64,000 bases of DNA from Agrobacterium vitis (lineage in GTDB: Bacteria > Pseudomonadota > Alphaproteobacteria > Rhizobiales > Rhizobiaceae): the NCBI RefSeq assembly GCF_013337045.2, contig NZ_CP118259.1, forward strand, positions 1,116,001 to 1,180,000. Direction: 5' to 3'. Position numbers and translations under genes: made by a program. Under the pieces are notes generated by a model. It saw only the letters and a program-made list of their open reading frames with translations. It was not told the origin of the DNA and made no database searches. How positions within the stretch are numbered: position 1 is the first letter of the stretch; every line of letters starts with the position of its first letter. Of this stretch, positions 45,023 through 53,060 are shown one piece after another.

Positions 45023-46081
45023 ATGATGCCAAGATTGCCTGCATTCGCCACAGCGATGATTGTCACTGCGTTGACGGTGGCGTCGAGCGCCATTGTCAGT
45101 CATGCCGCGTCGTCGGCTTCCAGCCGGGGAGTGAAAACGATTGCTCCGAAGGTTCTCGTTATCACCATGTTTGGCGAAGAGACCAAGCCGTGGCTGGCAG
45201 GGCGCAAGCTGACGACGAAGGTTAAAGTGCCAGGCCTGTCGAAAGAGTATCCGGAGGTCGTTTGCGATCGTCAGGGCCTCTGCGTGATGACCACGGCAAT
45301 GGGCTATGCCAATGCGGCGAGCTCGACCATGGCGGTCGCGTTCGACCGTCGGTTCGATCTCCGCAACACCTATGTGTTGATCGCAGGCATTGCCGGCGTC
45401 AATCCGAAGGAGGGAACTCTGGGGTCGGCGCTCTGGGCCAGATATGTGGTGGATGGCGGATTGCGGCATGATATCGATGCCCGCCAGATCGACAAGGACT
45501 GGCCAGACGGGCAGGTGCCGCTGGGTGCGGCAAGTCCGACGGGCAAACCGACCTGGGCGGCGGGGACAGAAGTCTACGCGCTGAACGAGGCTCTGGTCCA
45601 GAAGGCCATGGCGGTGACCGGGTCCGTTGAACTGATGGACAGCGATGCTGCCAAGACCTATCGCGCCGCCTATGCCGCGCCGGCAGCCAAGGCGGCTCCG
45701 TCTGTGAAGATTTGCGACACGGTCTCAGGCGATACCTACTGGCATGGGGTCAAGAACGCTGAAGCCACGGAACGATTTGCTACCCTGGTCACCGATGGAA
45801 AAGCCCATTACTGCACCACCCAAATGGAGGATAATGCGACGCTGACAGCTTTGAAGCGGGCCTCGGAGGCCGGGCGCCTCGATTTCAACCGTATTCTGGT
45901 GTTGCGCACAGCGTCCAATTTCGACCGCGAACCGTTTGGCCGCACCGCTATCGAATCGCTGACTTCGAAGTCCGGCGGCTTCATGCCATCAGTTACAAAT
46001 GCTTATCGAGTGGGAAGTCGTTTCGCCGATGTCGTTATCGCGGACTGGAAAACGTGGAAGGAACGCAATGGCGGAAAATAA
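45023..46081 (+). CDS. Purine nucleoside permease (NUP) family protein, secreted
   Basis: A protein of about 352 residues with a signal peptide (MMPRLPAFATAMIVTALTVASS…SHAA) followed by a domain resembling the NUP family, which is related to nucleoside phosphorylases. The conserved pattern includes KVLVITMFGEETKPWL, TTAMGYANAASSTMAV, YVLIAGIAGVNP and the segment CDTVSGDTYWHG. It probably binds or acts on nucleosides in the periplasm; catalytic activity is not shown. I prefer the ATG at 45023 or 45026 because it gives a clean signal peptide. An ATG at 44987 would add MLPLPFDKETYP, which does not fit, although GGAG lies upstream of it. The gene stands alone after the rplQ terminator. Confidence 0.72.
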   Translation: MMPRLPAFATAMIVTALTVASSAIVSHAASSASSRGVKTIAPKVLVITMFGEETKPWLAGRKLTTKVKVPGLSKEYPEVVCDRQGLCVMTTAMGYANAASSTMAVAFDRRFDLRNTYVLIAGIAGVNPKEGTLGSALWARYVVDGGLRHDIDARQIDKDWPDGQVPLGAASPTGKPTWAAGTEVYALNEALVQKAMAVTGSVELMDSDAAKTYRAAYAAPAAKAAPSVKICDTVSGDTYWHGVKNAEATERFATLVTDGKAHYCTTQMEDNATLTALKRASEAGRLDFNRILVLRTASNFDREPFGRTAIESLTSKSGGFMPSVTNAYRVGSRFADVVIADWKTWKERNGGK

Positions 46082-46214
46082 GACATATTGTATGTATCTT
46101 GAGCGCCTTATTCGTTTTTGAGCTCCACAATAAAAATCAAGGCATTGAAGACGCGGTGTGTTTTCGCGCCTTCATGTCCTGACAATCGGGACCGCCAGAA
46201 GGTCGATGCGCTTA

Positions 46215-47087
46215 TTATTGAGGTATGTGTATCCTTGTTTTAATATGTTTCAATTGCGTGACGATCACAAATGACATGATCACCAACAAGGACCACGAAC
46301 TCCACTTACCAAGATGAACCATGGACCAATAGTTCATCTGGTTCGGATAGCGCCAGATACCAAAAAATGTGCTGATATTTTCCGCAAGCCATATAAAAAA
46401 TCCTATGAGGATAAATGCCACAAACAGAGGCATCCATCGGTCTTTGTCATATGGACGGAAAATCACAGTGGTTCGGGCGTAGAGGCCCAGCGCGCAAGCG
46501 GCAATATACCAGCGGTAGTCGCCGATATAGTGATGGGTGAAAAAGTTTGCGTATATTGCCACTGCGACTAGCGCCGTCATCCAATATGGTGGGTGATGGC
46601 GAACACGCAGGTCGAATAACCTCCAGGCTTGTATGATGTAGGAGCCGACACCCGCGTACATGAAGCCGGAAAATAGAGGAACACCGAATAGTTTGCTCAA
46701 TCCTGGATCAGGATAAGACCAAGATGGAAGTGCGCCGGATGTCTTGAAAACTTCAAGAGCAAAACCAAGTGCATGGAAGAGCGCGATTGCCTTGGCTTCG
46801 TCCCATGTCTCCAGTTTGCCGATCAGCATGATCGCTTGAATGGCAAGAGCGATAAACAAAAGTATATCGTAGCGGGCAACACCGAGAATGCCACCGCGCG
46901 GCACGAGGAAAACCGCCAGAAAAAACAGTCCGACAAAAAGACAGGCGCGGGCCTCTTTTATTCCAAAATAGAGAAACTCGACAATAAATCGGCGCAGACC
47001 TGAGAGATTGTTGAATGGCCGACTCTGCTCAAGAATGTCATCAAGGCGATGAAGTGAGAACGCTTGGCGTGTGCGGGGATCTGTCAT
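46215..47087 (-). CDS. DUF817 family membrane protein
   Basis: A 290-residue integral membrane protein with about eight hydrophobic spans. The sequence, for example LPSWSYPDPGLSKLFGVPLF, GFMYAGVGSYIIQAWRLF and WLAENISTFFGIWRYP, matches what I recall of DUF817. No function is established for that family. ATG 47087 (MTDPRTRQAF) gives the usual family length; a frame open to 47216 would add 43 residues over the divergent neighbour. The start is 90 bp from the divergent DUF2809 gene, so they may share a regulatory region. Confidence 0.8.
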   Translation of the reverse strand: MTDPRTRQAFSLHRLDDILEQSRPFNNLSGLRRFIVEFLYFGIKEARACLFVGLFFLAVFLVPRGGILGVARYDILLFIALAIQAIMLIGKLETWDEAKAIALFHALGFALEVFKTSGALPSWSYPDPGLSKLFGVPLFSGFMYAGVGSYIIQAWRLFDLRVRHHPPYWMTALVAVAIYANFFTHHYIGDYRWYIAACALGLYARTTVIFRPYDKDRWMPLFVAFILIGFFIWLAENISTFFGIWRYPNQMNYWSMVHLGKWSSWSLLVIMSFVIVTQLKHIKTRIHIPQ

Positions 47088-47177
47088 ACGATCTTGCCTG
47101 CTGCATAATTCACTGGAACTTATACGCTTCAAAAATGTGCAATGTTGGAGAGGGACGGTTTTTGAAGAGGATCCAAC

Positions 47178-47594
47178 TTGTCTATTGTAGGGATCGGAGA
47201 ACATAGCCCATTGCAAAGAAAGCTTATTCTATTGGTGGCGTCGTTAGGCGTGATTATTGCTGGTCTCCTTTTGCGGGTTAAAGGCTATCAGTTTGGTTTG
47301 CCGTTCTTTTTCGTCAAGTATGGCGGGTCGATTTTGTGGGGAGCTATGGTCTATGGATTGACCGCTATTGTTTTGGTTGCATTCCGGCGGTCTTTGGTCG
47401 CTTCTTTGGCCGTGGCGATTGCTGTCGAATTGTCCAGGTTGATCCATACGCCGGAGCTGGATGCTTTCCGTTTGACTATGGCGGGTTCCTTGCTGCTCGG
47501 CCGGATTTTTTCACCGTGGAACATCGTGGCTTATTGTTTGGGCATTGTCATCGCTAGCTTGCTGGACCGGCTTGCATTCTCACCTAAGAAGTGA
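47178..47594 (+). CDS. DUF2809 family membrane protein
   Basis: A 138-residue protein with four predicted membrane spans and the family stretch ELSRLIHTPELDAFRLTMAG. The C-terminus SPWNIVAYCLGIVIASLLDR is also typical. The start is a TTG at 47178, 7 bp after GAGG; no better ATG exists upstream. It is divergent from the DUF817 gene. Its function is unknown. Confidence 0.75.
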   Translation: MSIVGIGEHSPLQRKLILLVASLGVIIAGLLLRVKGYQFGLPFFFVKYGGSILWGAMVYGLTAIVLVAFRRSLVASLAVAIAVELSRLIHTPELDAFRLTMAGSLLLGRIFSPWNIVAYCLGIVIASLLDRLAFSPKK

Positions 47595-47653
47595 GTGTCC
47601 GAAAGGTTGATGGTGTTGCCCGTCGATTATCCCATTGCTGAACTGAATGGATT

Positions 47654-47690
47654 CGAGCCTGTCGGGTTCAATCTAAACCTGACAGGCTCG
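47654..47690. terminator. Hairpin between convergent DUF2809 and sseA genes
   Basis: CGAGCCTGTCGGGTT (47654-47668) pairs with AACCTGACAGGCTCG (47676-47690), 15 bp with one G-T pair and a 7-nt loop. No T tract follows on either strand. Its place between convergent genes suggests a bidirectional termination role. Confidence 0.5.
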
Positions 47691-47718
47691 AAGAAGAATT
47701 AACCGGCGTCACAGCCCA

Positions 47719-49152
47719 TCACTGAATGTTGTAATCCCGCTTCAAAATGTCCAGCAAACTGGATTCCGAGGGTGGCTCCACCAATTCCTGCCAGGTCTCA
47801 ACCGGGGAAAAGCCAAACTGCTGGTAGAGTTGCAGGGCACGGGGATGGTCGAGTGTATTTGTCATCACCGAAATTTTGGTTGGTGCGGTCGACCATGCGG
47901 CATAGAGCGCCTGGAGCAGGAACCATTTGCCGATTCCAAGCCCCAGTGCATGTTCAAACAGGCCGAAATAGGAAAGCTCGACGGTATTGTCCTGTTGCTG
48001 GGTCAGTTCGAAGAAGCCCGCTGGTGCGCCATTGACGTAAAGCACACAGATTGACACATCCGGGCTATGGATGGCCGCCTTCAGCTCGGCATCGGTCATC
48101 TGCAGGCGCTTGTACCAGTGCCAGCGGGAGCCGACCTGGCGATAGAGGAAGCGGTAATAGGGCAGGGGCATTTCGGTGGCGCGGATGATCGCCGTCTGGA
48201 TATTGATTGGCACTGGCAAGCTGGATTTCGGCGGGGCGGTCATTTCCAGCTTGGTGACATGGGCGGTCAGAAGCGTAGGTAACTCGCCCTCAATCGCGTC
48301 TGCCGGTCCGGTCACGACAGGAGTGTCCTTGCGGGAGCCCCATTCAGACCAGGAACCGTCATAGAGCGTATTATCGTGATGGCCGAGCGATTGCAGCGCC
48401 AGCGTCACCGCCGCAGCTGTAACGCCGGAGCCGCAGCTGGTAACGATCGGACGGGTCAGGTCGATGCCCGCCTCGGTGAAAATCTTTCGCAATGTCGAGA
48501 GGTCTTTCAACCGGCCATTCTCGCTCAAAATCGAGGCAGGCACAGAACGCGCGCCCGGCATATGGCCAGAGCGCATGCCGGCCCGTGGTTCGGCATCCTG
48601 ACCGGTGAAGCGTCCTGCGGGGCGCGCGTCTGCCACCTGCTTCAAGCCATCATCGACAATTGTGCGCATTTCGGCGAAGGATGTTACCTGGGCTTCGTTG
48701 AATGTTGCATTGAATGTTGCGGGTGCAGGCTCGGGTAAGTCGGTTTCCAAAGGCAGACCCTGCTGCTTCCAGCCATCCAGACCACCATCGAGAACAAACA
48801 CATCGCGCGCACCCATCACACGCAGCATCCACCAGACGCGCGGTGCGGAATAAACTCCGGGTCCGTCATAGACAACAATAGTGTCGGTGTCGGCAATGCC
48901 GAGCTTGCCAACAGCCTCGGAAAATCTCTCTGGTGAGGGCAAGGTGTGGGGCAAAGAGGTGGAATGATCTGCGATTTGGTCTTGATCGAAAAACACAGCG
49001 CCAGGAATGTGGCCGCTGGCATATTCATCTGCCGCATTACGGTTGTGAATTGGCAAATACACCGATGCATCGACCACCTTGAATTGAGGTGCGCCCAATT
49101 GCTTCTGTACCCACTCGGCCGATACGACGAAACGGCTTTTCTCCGCAGACAT
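47719..49152 (-). CDS. sseA: 3-mercaptopyruvate sulfurtransferase fused to a GNAT acetyltransferase domain
   Basis: The 477-residue protein has two parts. Residues 1 to about 287 are a tandem rhodanese of the mercaptopyruvate sulfurtransferase type, with the catalytic loop CGSGVTA (Cys about 240) in the second domain and an inactive first domain (YDGPGVYSAPRVWW). It transfers sulfur from mercaptopyruvate to thiol acceptors. Residues from about 300 onwards (KLEMTAPPKSSLPVP…) form a GNAT N-acetyltransferase-like domain with FGLFEHALGLGIGKWFL as the acetyl-CoA loop. An internal ATG near residue 304 could mark an ancestral separate gene. The start at 49152 has GGAGAG 4 bp before it. It lies 17 bp after alaX and follows cysK, so it belongs to a cysteine/sulfur operon. 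Confidence 0.85.
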   Translation of the reverse strand: MSAEKSRFVVSAEWVQKQLGAPQFKVVDASVYLPIHNRNAADEYASGHIPGAVFFDQDQIADHSTSLPHTLPSPERFSEAVGKLGIADTDTIVVYDGPGVYSAPRVWWMLRVMGARDVFVLDGGLDGWKQQGLPLETDLPEPAPATFNATFNEAQVTSFAEMRTIVDDGLKQVADARPAGRFTGQDAEPRAGMRSGHMPGARSVPASILSENGRLKDLSTLRKIFTEAGIDLTRPIVTSCGSGVTAAAVTLALQSLGHHDNTLYDGSWSEWGSRKDTPVVTGPADAIEGELPTLLTAHVTKLEMTAPPKSSLPVPINIQTAIIRATEMPLPYYRFLYRQVGSRWHWYKRLQMTDAELKAAIHSPDVSICVLYVNGAPAGFFELTQQQDNTVELSYFGLFEHALGLGIGKWFLLQALYAAWSTAPTKISVMTNTLDHPRALQLYQQFGFSPVETWQELVEPPSESSLLDILKRDYNIQ

Positions 49153-49169
49153 GCTTCTCTCCATGCTTG

Positions 49170-49907
49170 TCAGGCAGAGGGTTCCAGCGTACCGAAGCGA
49201 ATACGGAAGCGCCGGTTCTCCTTGCCCTTTTTCTCGATCTTGGCGATATGAATCGCGCCGACCTCCTGGGTCTCGGAAACATGTGTGCCGCCGCAGGGCT
49301 GGCTGTCAACGGATGAATTCTCTCCGATGCAAACAAGGCTAACGCGACCCAAACCCATTGGCGGACGGACATTCTTGGATTTGACGATATCCGGATTGGC
49401 GGCCAGTTGCGCGTCGGTGATCCATTCCAGGTAGATCGGATGGTTTTCCTCCACCAGCCGCATCAGATCGGCGGTTACCGTTTCGCGGTCGATGGCTTCG
49501 CTCATGTCGAAATCCACCCGGCTTTCATCCTCGCCGACCGCAGCACCGGTAATGGGAAACGGGCAGACCACCGACAGCAGATGGCAGGCGGTATGCATGC
49601 GCATCAATTTGTAGCGCCGCTGCCAATCGACATGCAGGACCAGTTTTTCGCCAAGATCGGGACTTGGCTGGCCCTCCAGCGGCTGATGTAGAATGATGCT
49701 CTTGTCTGCCCCGTGGCGCGTTGCCCCGAGCTGGATAGTCGAGCCATCGGCGCGTTCGAGAAAACCGGTATCGCCTGGCTGGCCGCCGGATGTGGCGTAA
49801 AAGCAGGTCTGGTCAAGCTCGATTGAGCCGTCTTCATGCACGGCTGTCACCACCGCCTCAGCCGTCGAGAGGTAAAAATCGTCACGAAACAGAGGCAATG
49901 TTGGCAT
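49170..49907 (-). CDS. Alanyl-tRNA editing protein AlaX-like
   Basis: A free-standing editing domain related to the AlaRS editing module, which hydrolyses Ser- or Gly-tRNA(Ala). The 245-residue protein has the zinc ligands HxxxH (His105 and His109 in HTACH) and CxxxH (Cys205 and His209 in CGGTH). The N-terminal beta-barrel TSGGQPGDTG motif is typical of the longer AlaX-M type. It sits between cysK and sseA on the minus strand with gaps of 5 and 17 bp, so the three are surely co-transcribed. Confidence 0.88.
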   Translation of the reverse strand: MPTLPLFRDDFYLSTAEAVVTAVHEDGSIELDQTCFYATSGGQPGDTGFLERADGSTIQLGATRHGADKSIILHQPLEGQPSPDLGEKLVLHVDWQRRYKLMRMHTACHLLSVVCPFPITGAAVGEDESRVDFDMSEAIDRETVTADLMRLVEENHPIYLEWITDAQLAANPDIVKSKNVRPPMGLGRVSLVCIGENSSVDSQPCGGTHVSETQEVGAIHIAKIEKKGKENRRFRIRFGTLEPSA

Positions 49908-49912
49908 GGGGC

Positions 49913-50950
49913 TCAGACAGGTTCGAAGGGAATGGAAATGTCAGGTTTGCCGCCCAGCCATGTCGGCTGCGGCAGGCCCTTTTCCTTGAGGAAGGCCGGA
50001 TTATAGAGCTTTGACTGGTAGCGATTGCCATAGTCGCACAGAATGGTCACGATGGTATGACCCGGCCCAAGCTCACGCGCCAACCTGATGGCACCGGCAA
50101 TGTTGATGCCGGAAGAGCCGCCAAGGCAGAGGCCTTCCTGTTCGACCAGATCGAAAATGATCGGCAGAGCTTCGCTGTCGGGGATCAGGTAAGAGAAATC
50201 AGGCGTAAATCCTTCCAGATTGGCGGTAATCCGGCCCTGGCCGATGCCCTCGCTTATTGATGAGCCAGAGGATTTCAACTCGCCATTCCGGTAGAATTCA
50301 TAGAGCGCGGCTCCTTCGGGATCGGCAAGACCGATCTTGACGCCGGGCTTCAGGTTTCGCAGTCCGATCCCCGTGCCAGCCAGCGTGCCACCGGAGCCAA
50401 CTGCGCAGATGAATCCATCGACAGCACCGCCTGTGTCCTCGAAAATCTCCCGGGCCGTTGTCTCGATATGAGCATCGCGATTGGCGGTATTGTCAAACTG
50501 ATTGGCCCAGATCGCGCCGTTCGGTTCGGTTTTCGCCAGTTGGGCCGCAAGTCGCCCGGAAAGCTTCACATAGTTATTCGGGTTCTTGTAGGGAACAGCG
50601 GGAACCTCGACCAGTTCGGCGCCAAGCAGCCGCAGCGCGTCCTTCTTTTCCTGGCTCTGGGTTTCCGGAATGACGATCACGGTGCGGTAGCCAAGCGCCT
50701 TGGCGACCAGGGTCAAGCCGATACCGGTATTACCGGCGGTGCCCTCGACGATCACGCCGCCAGGCCGCAGCAATCCGCGCCGTTCGGCATCGCGGATAAT
50801 GTAGAGGGCGGCACGGTCCTTCACGGACTGGCCGGGATTGAGAAACTCGGCCTTGCCCAGAATGGTGCAACCGGTTGCCTGTGAAGCGGCTTTCAGCCGG
50901 ATCAGCGGCGTGTTGCCTATGGCGTCTAGAACGGAGGGGTGGAATGCCAT
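49913..50950 (-). CDS. cysK: Cysteine synthase A (PLP-dependent)
   Basis: It makes cysteine from O-acetylserine and sulfide. The 345-residue protein has the PLP lysine at residue 44 (PGQSVKDRAA), the substrate loop EGTAGNTGIG and the phosphate-binding AVGSGGTLAGTG. The loop reads TAGNTG rather than the classical TSGNTG, which marks a subgroup common in alphaproteobacteria. The C-terminal CDYGNRYQSKLYNPAFL is also typical. It is the first gene of the minus-strand cysK-alaX-sseA unit. Confidence 0.9.
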   Translation of the reverse strand: MAFHPSVLDAIGNTPLIRLKAASQATGCTILGKAEFLNPGQSVKDRAALYIIRDAERRGLLRPGGVIVEGTAGNTGIGLTLVAKALGYRTVIVIPETQSQEKKDALRLLGAELVEVPAVPYKNPNNYVKLSGRLAAQLAKTEPNGAIWANQFDNTANRDAHIETTAREIFEDTGGAVDGFICAVGSGGTLAGTGIGLRNLKPGVKIGLADPEGAALYEFYRNGELKSSGSSISEGIGQGRITANLEGFTPDFSYLIPDSEALPIIFDLVEQEGLCLGGSSGINIAGAIRLARELGPGHTIVTILCDYGNRYQSKLYNPAFLKEKGLPQPTWLGGKPDISIPFEPV

Positions 50951-51094
50951 GAGCGCACTTTCTGTTTCCCGGACAATAGAAAGTGTGTTTTCGGTCTACA
51001 AGCCCCGCATGACAAGAAATGCAATTTCTTGCTGTGGCATCAACCCGGAAAACCTTGCCTCAGCATGCGGGAGAAATGCCTTTGAGGCTGTTAT

Positions 51095-52546
51095 TCATTC
51101 CGGCGCGCCGGTTGATTTATAGGCCTCAAGCGCCACTGCCCTGGCTTTTTTGTGATCCACCAGTGGCGCCGGATAGGTTTTGCCAAGCGTAACACCCGCG
51201 TTTTCCAGCAGGGCTGCGGGGGCTTCGAATGGACGATGGATCAGGTTATTGGGTAGTTTTGCCAGCTCTGGAACGAATTGGCGGATATAATCGCCGTCCG
51301 GATCGAATTTCTCACTCTGGGTGACCGGGTTGAAAATTCGGAAGAATGGCGAGGCATCGGCGCCGGAGCCAGCCACCCATTGCCAGCTAGCGGCGTTGGA
51401 AGCCGGATCGGCATCGACCAAGGTGTAACGAAACCAGGCTTCGCCCTCGCGCCAGTCGATCATCAGATCCTTGATCAGGAAGGAGGCGACGATCATCCGC
51501 ACGCGATTGTGCATGACGCCATGCCGCCAAAGCTGGCGCATACCGGCATCGATAATCGGATAGCCGGTCTGGCCCCGTTGCCAGGCGGATAGAAATGCCG
51601 CGTTCTTTTCCCAGGGGAAGTCATTGAAGCGGTCGTTCCAGTTCTGGCTGGCCAGATCGGCAAAGTGAAACAGCAGGTGGTAGGAAAATTCCCGCCAGAC
51701 CAGCTCTTTTCGAAAATGCACATAGTCTTCGCTGGAAACATCATCGCCGAGGCCGATGGTTGCATGCCAGATTCGCGCCGGAGAAATTTCCCCCAAAGCC
51801 AGATACGGCGACAGGCCGGATGTATGGGGCAGGGCGGGGAAATCCCGCTGCGTGCGGTAACCCTTGATGCCATGATCGATAAACTGGCTCAGTTTCTCAT
51901 GCGCACCGGATTCCCCTGGCGTCCAGATCTGCGAAAACTCTTTTGCCCAATCCGGCCTGGTCGGCAGCAATTGCCAGTCTTCCAACCGGTCGCTATCCGG
52001 CCAATCGGCGGGGTTGTGAAAGGTCTTGGGTTTCTCGATGGGCGGTGGTGGATCGCCCTGTTTTTCAAGAGCGCGCCAGAAGGGTGTATAGACACGGAAA
52101 GGCCCGCCGCTCCCGGTTTTCACCTTCGACGGTTCATGCAGCAGGAAGCCCGCATGGCTGCTGGCCTCAAGCCCTTCGCTGCGCAGAGCGGCTTTCAGCT
52201 CCGCATCCATGGCCATGCCGGATGGATCGTAACGGCGATTCCAATGCACGGTTTTGGCGCCACTCTGCTCGATCAGATGGCGCAGGACCTGGCCCGGTGG
52301 GCCATGGCGAAGAATCAACTTACTGCTGTAAGGTTCAAGCGACTGGCCGAGGCTGACGAGTGAGTGATGCAGCCACCAGGCCTGCGCCGGACCGAGCGGG
52401 CCGGTACCCATCTCCTCAGGCTCAAGGATATAGACGGGGATGACCGGGCTTCCGGTCTGCAAGGCTGCGTGCAGCGCCCTGTTGTCATCAAGACGCAGAT
52501 CCTTGCGGAACCAAAGGATGGTTGGACTAGGGCTGGCATTTGGCAT
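51095..52546 (-). CDS. phrB: Deoxyribodipyrimidine photolyase (class I)
   Basis: It repairs UV-induced cyclobutane pyrimidine dimers with light. The 483-residue protein has the N-terminal antenna domain (ILWFRKDLRLDDNRALHAAL) and the FAD-binding helical domain with the conserved WREFSYHLLFHFADLASQNW, MRQLWRHGVMHNRVRM and WRYTLVDADPASNAASWQWVAGSGADASPFFRIFNP-like region. The 483-residue length is normal. It stands alone between cysK and a small gene. A cryptochrome role is possible, but the class I photolyase signature is strong. Confidence 0.93.
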   Translation of the reverse strand: MPNASPSPTILWFRKDLRLDDNRALHAALQTGSPVIPVYILEPEEMGTGPLGPAQAWWLHHSLVSLGQSLEPYSSKLILRHGPPGQVLRHLIEQSGAKTVHWNRRYDPSGMAMDAELKAALRSEGLEASSHAGFLLHEPSKVKTGSGGPFRVYTPFWRALEKQGDPPPPIEKPKTFHNPADWPDSDRLEDWQLLPTRPDWAKEFSQIWTPGESGAHEKLSQFIDHGIKGYRTQRDFPALPHTSGLSPYLALGEISPARIWHATIGLGDDVSSEDYVHFRKELVWREFSYHLLFHFADLASQNWNDRFNDFPWEKNAAFLSAWQRGQTGYPIIDAGMRQLWRHGVMHNRVRMIVASFLIKDLMIDWREGEAWFRYTLVDADPASNAASWQWVAGSGADASPFFRIFNPVTQSEKFDPDGDYIRQFVPELAKLPNNLIHRPFEAPAALLENAGVTLGKTYPAPLVDHKKARAVALEAYKSTGAPE

Positions 52547-52618
52547 GGTGGCTCGCTGATTCAGGAGTAACCTATACCATTACGCTAGGCGAAAGGTGTT
52601 GGATCAATCTCTGCCATG

Positions 52619-52672
52619 CTTAGAGCAGCGTTCAGCAACCCGGTTTCTTTTTCGGGGCCGATGCTTTAAGCG
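52619..52672. repeat. Degenerate RIME-like repeat remnant
   Basis: Read on the minus strand, the stretch contains AAAGCATCGG, then CCGAAAAAG, then AACCGGGTT and a GCTCTAAGC end. These are the same building blocks as the RIME at 23711-23815 with several changes. It lies upstream of the photolyase gene and downstream of the small gene at 52666-52890. Confidence 0.45.
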
Positions 52673-52890
52673 CCGCCTGTCCTGCCAGCCTGCCGGTTTT
52701 GCTCCTGGCGGATCATCTGCATGATCTGGGTCGCGCTTTCTCGCACGTAAAGCATATGCAGTTTTTCCGCCACAGGCGCCGTGGTCAGCAAGCTGGTATA
52801 TTTTTCTCGTTCATACCAACGAAAATCAACAACATTGTTCATATTGACGAAGAAGGGAAACCCGTCGCCGTCATGCAGTTCAAGCCACAT
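52666..52890 (-). CDS. Small hypothetical protein (74 aa)
   Basis: The protein MWLELHDGDGFPFFVNMNNVVDFRWYE… resembles a small beta-rich domain with a C-terminal helix (VRESATQIMQMIRQEQNR) and a Gly-rich end. I do not recognise a named family. The ATG at 52890 starts exactly at the conserved-looking part; an extension to 52947 is possible, with a weak ribosome binding site in either case. No signal peptide or membrane segment is seen. Confidence 0.6.
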   Translation of the reverse strand: MWLELHDGDGFPFFVNMNNVVDFRWYEREKYTSLLTTAPVAEKLHMLYVRESATQIMQMIRQEQNRQAGRTGGA

Positions 52891-53060
52891 AGTACCGTTC
52901 CGCTTTGTCTGTTGAGCTGCTTTGTTGCAACTCAGGTCCCCTGACATATCCTCGTATCTGCAGATATTCAGTAACAGACATTTATGAATAACGGGTTGCC
53001 TTGGTAAGTGCCGCCAATCTCATCTCCAATCGCGCGATTCCTCCCGATTTGAGGCGCCTA

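Noticed and set aside
46082..46214. Possible terminator hairpin around the GAAGACGCGG/CGCGCCTTC stretch
   Set aside because: The pairing is imperfect and has no T tract, so I do not call it.
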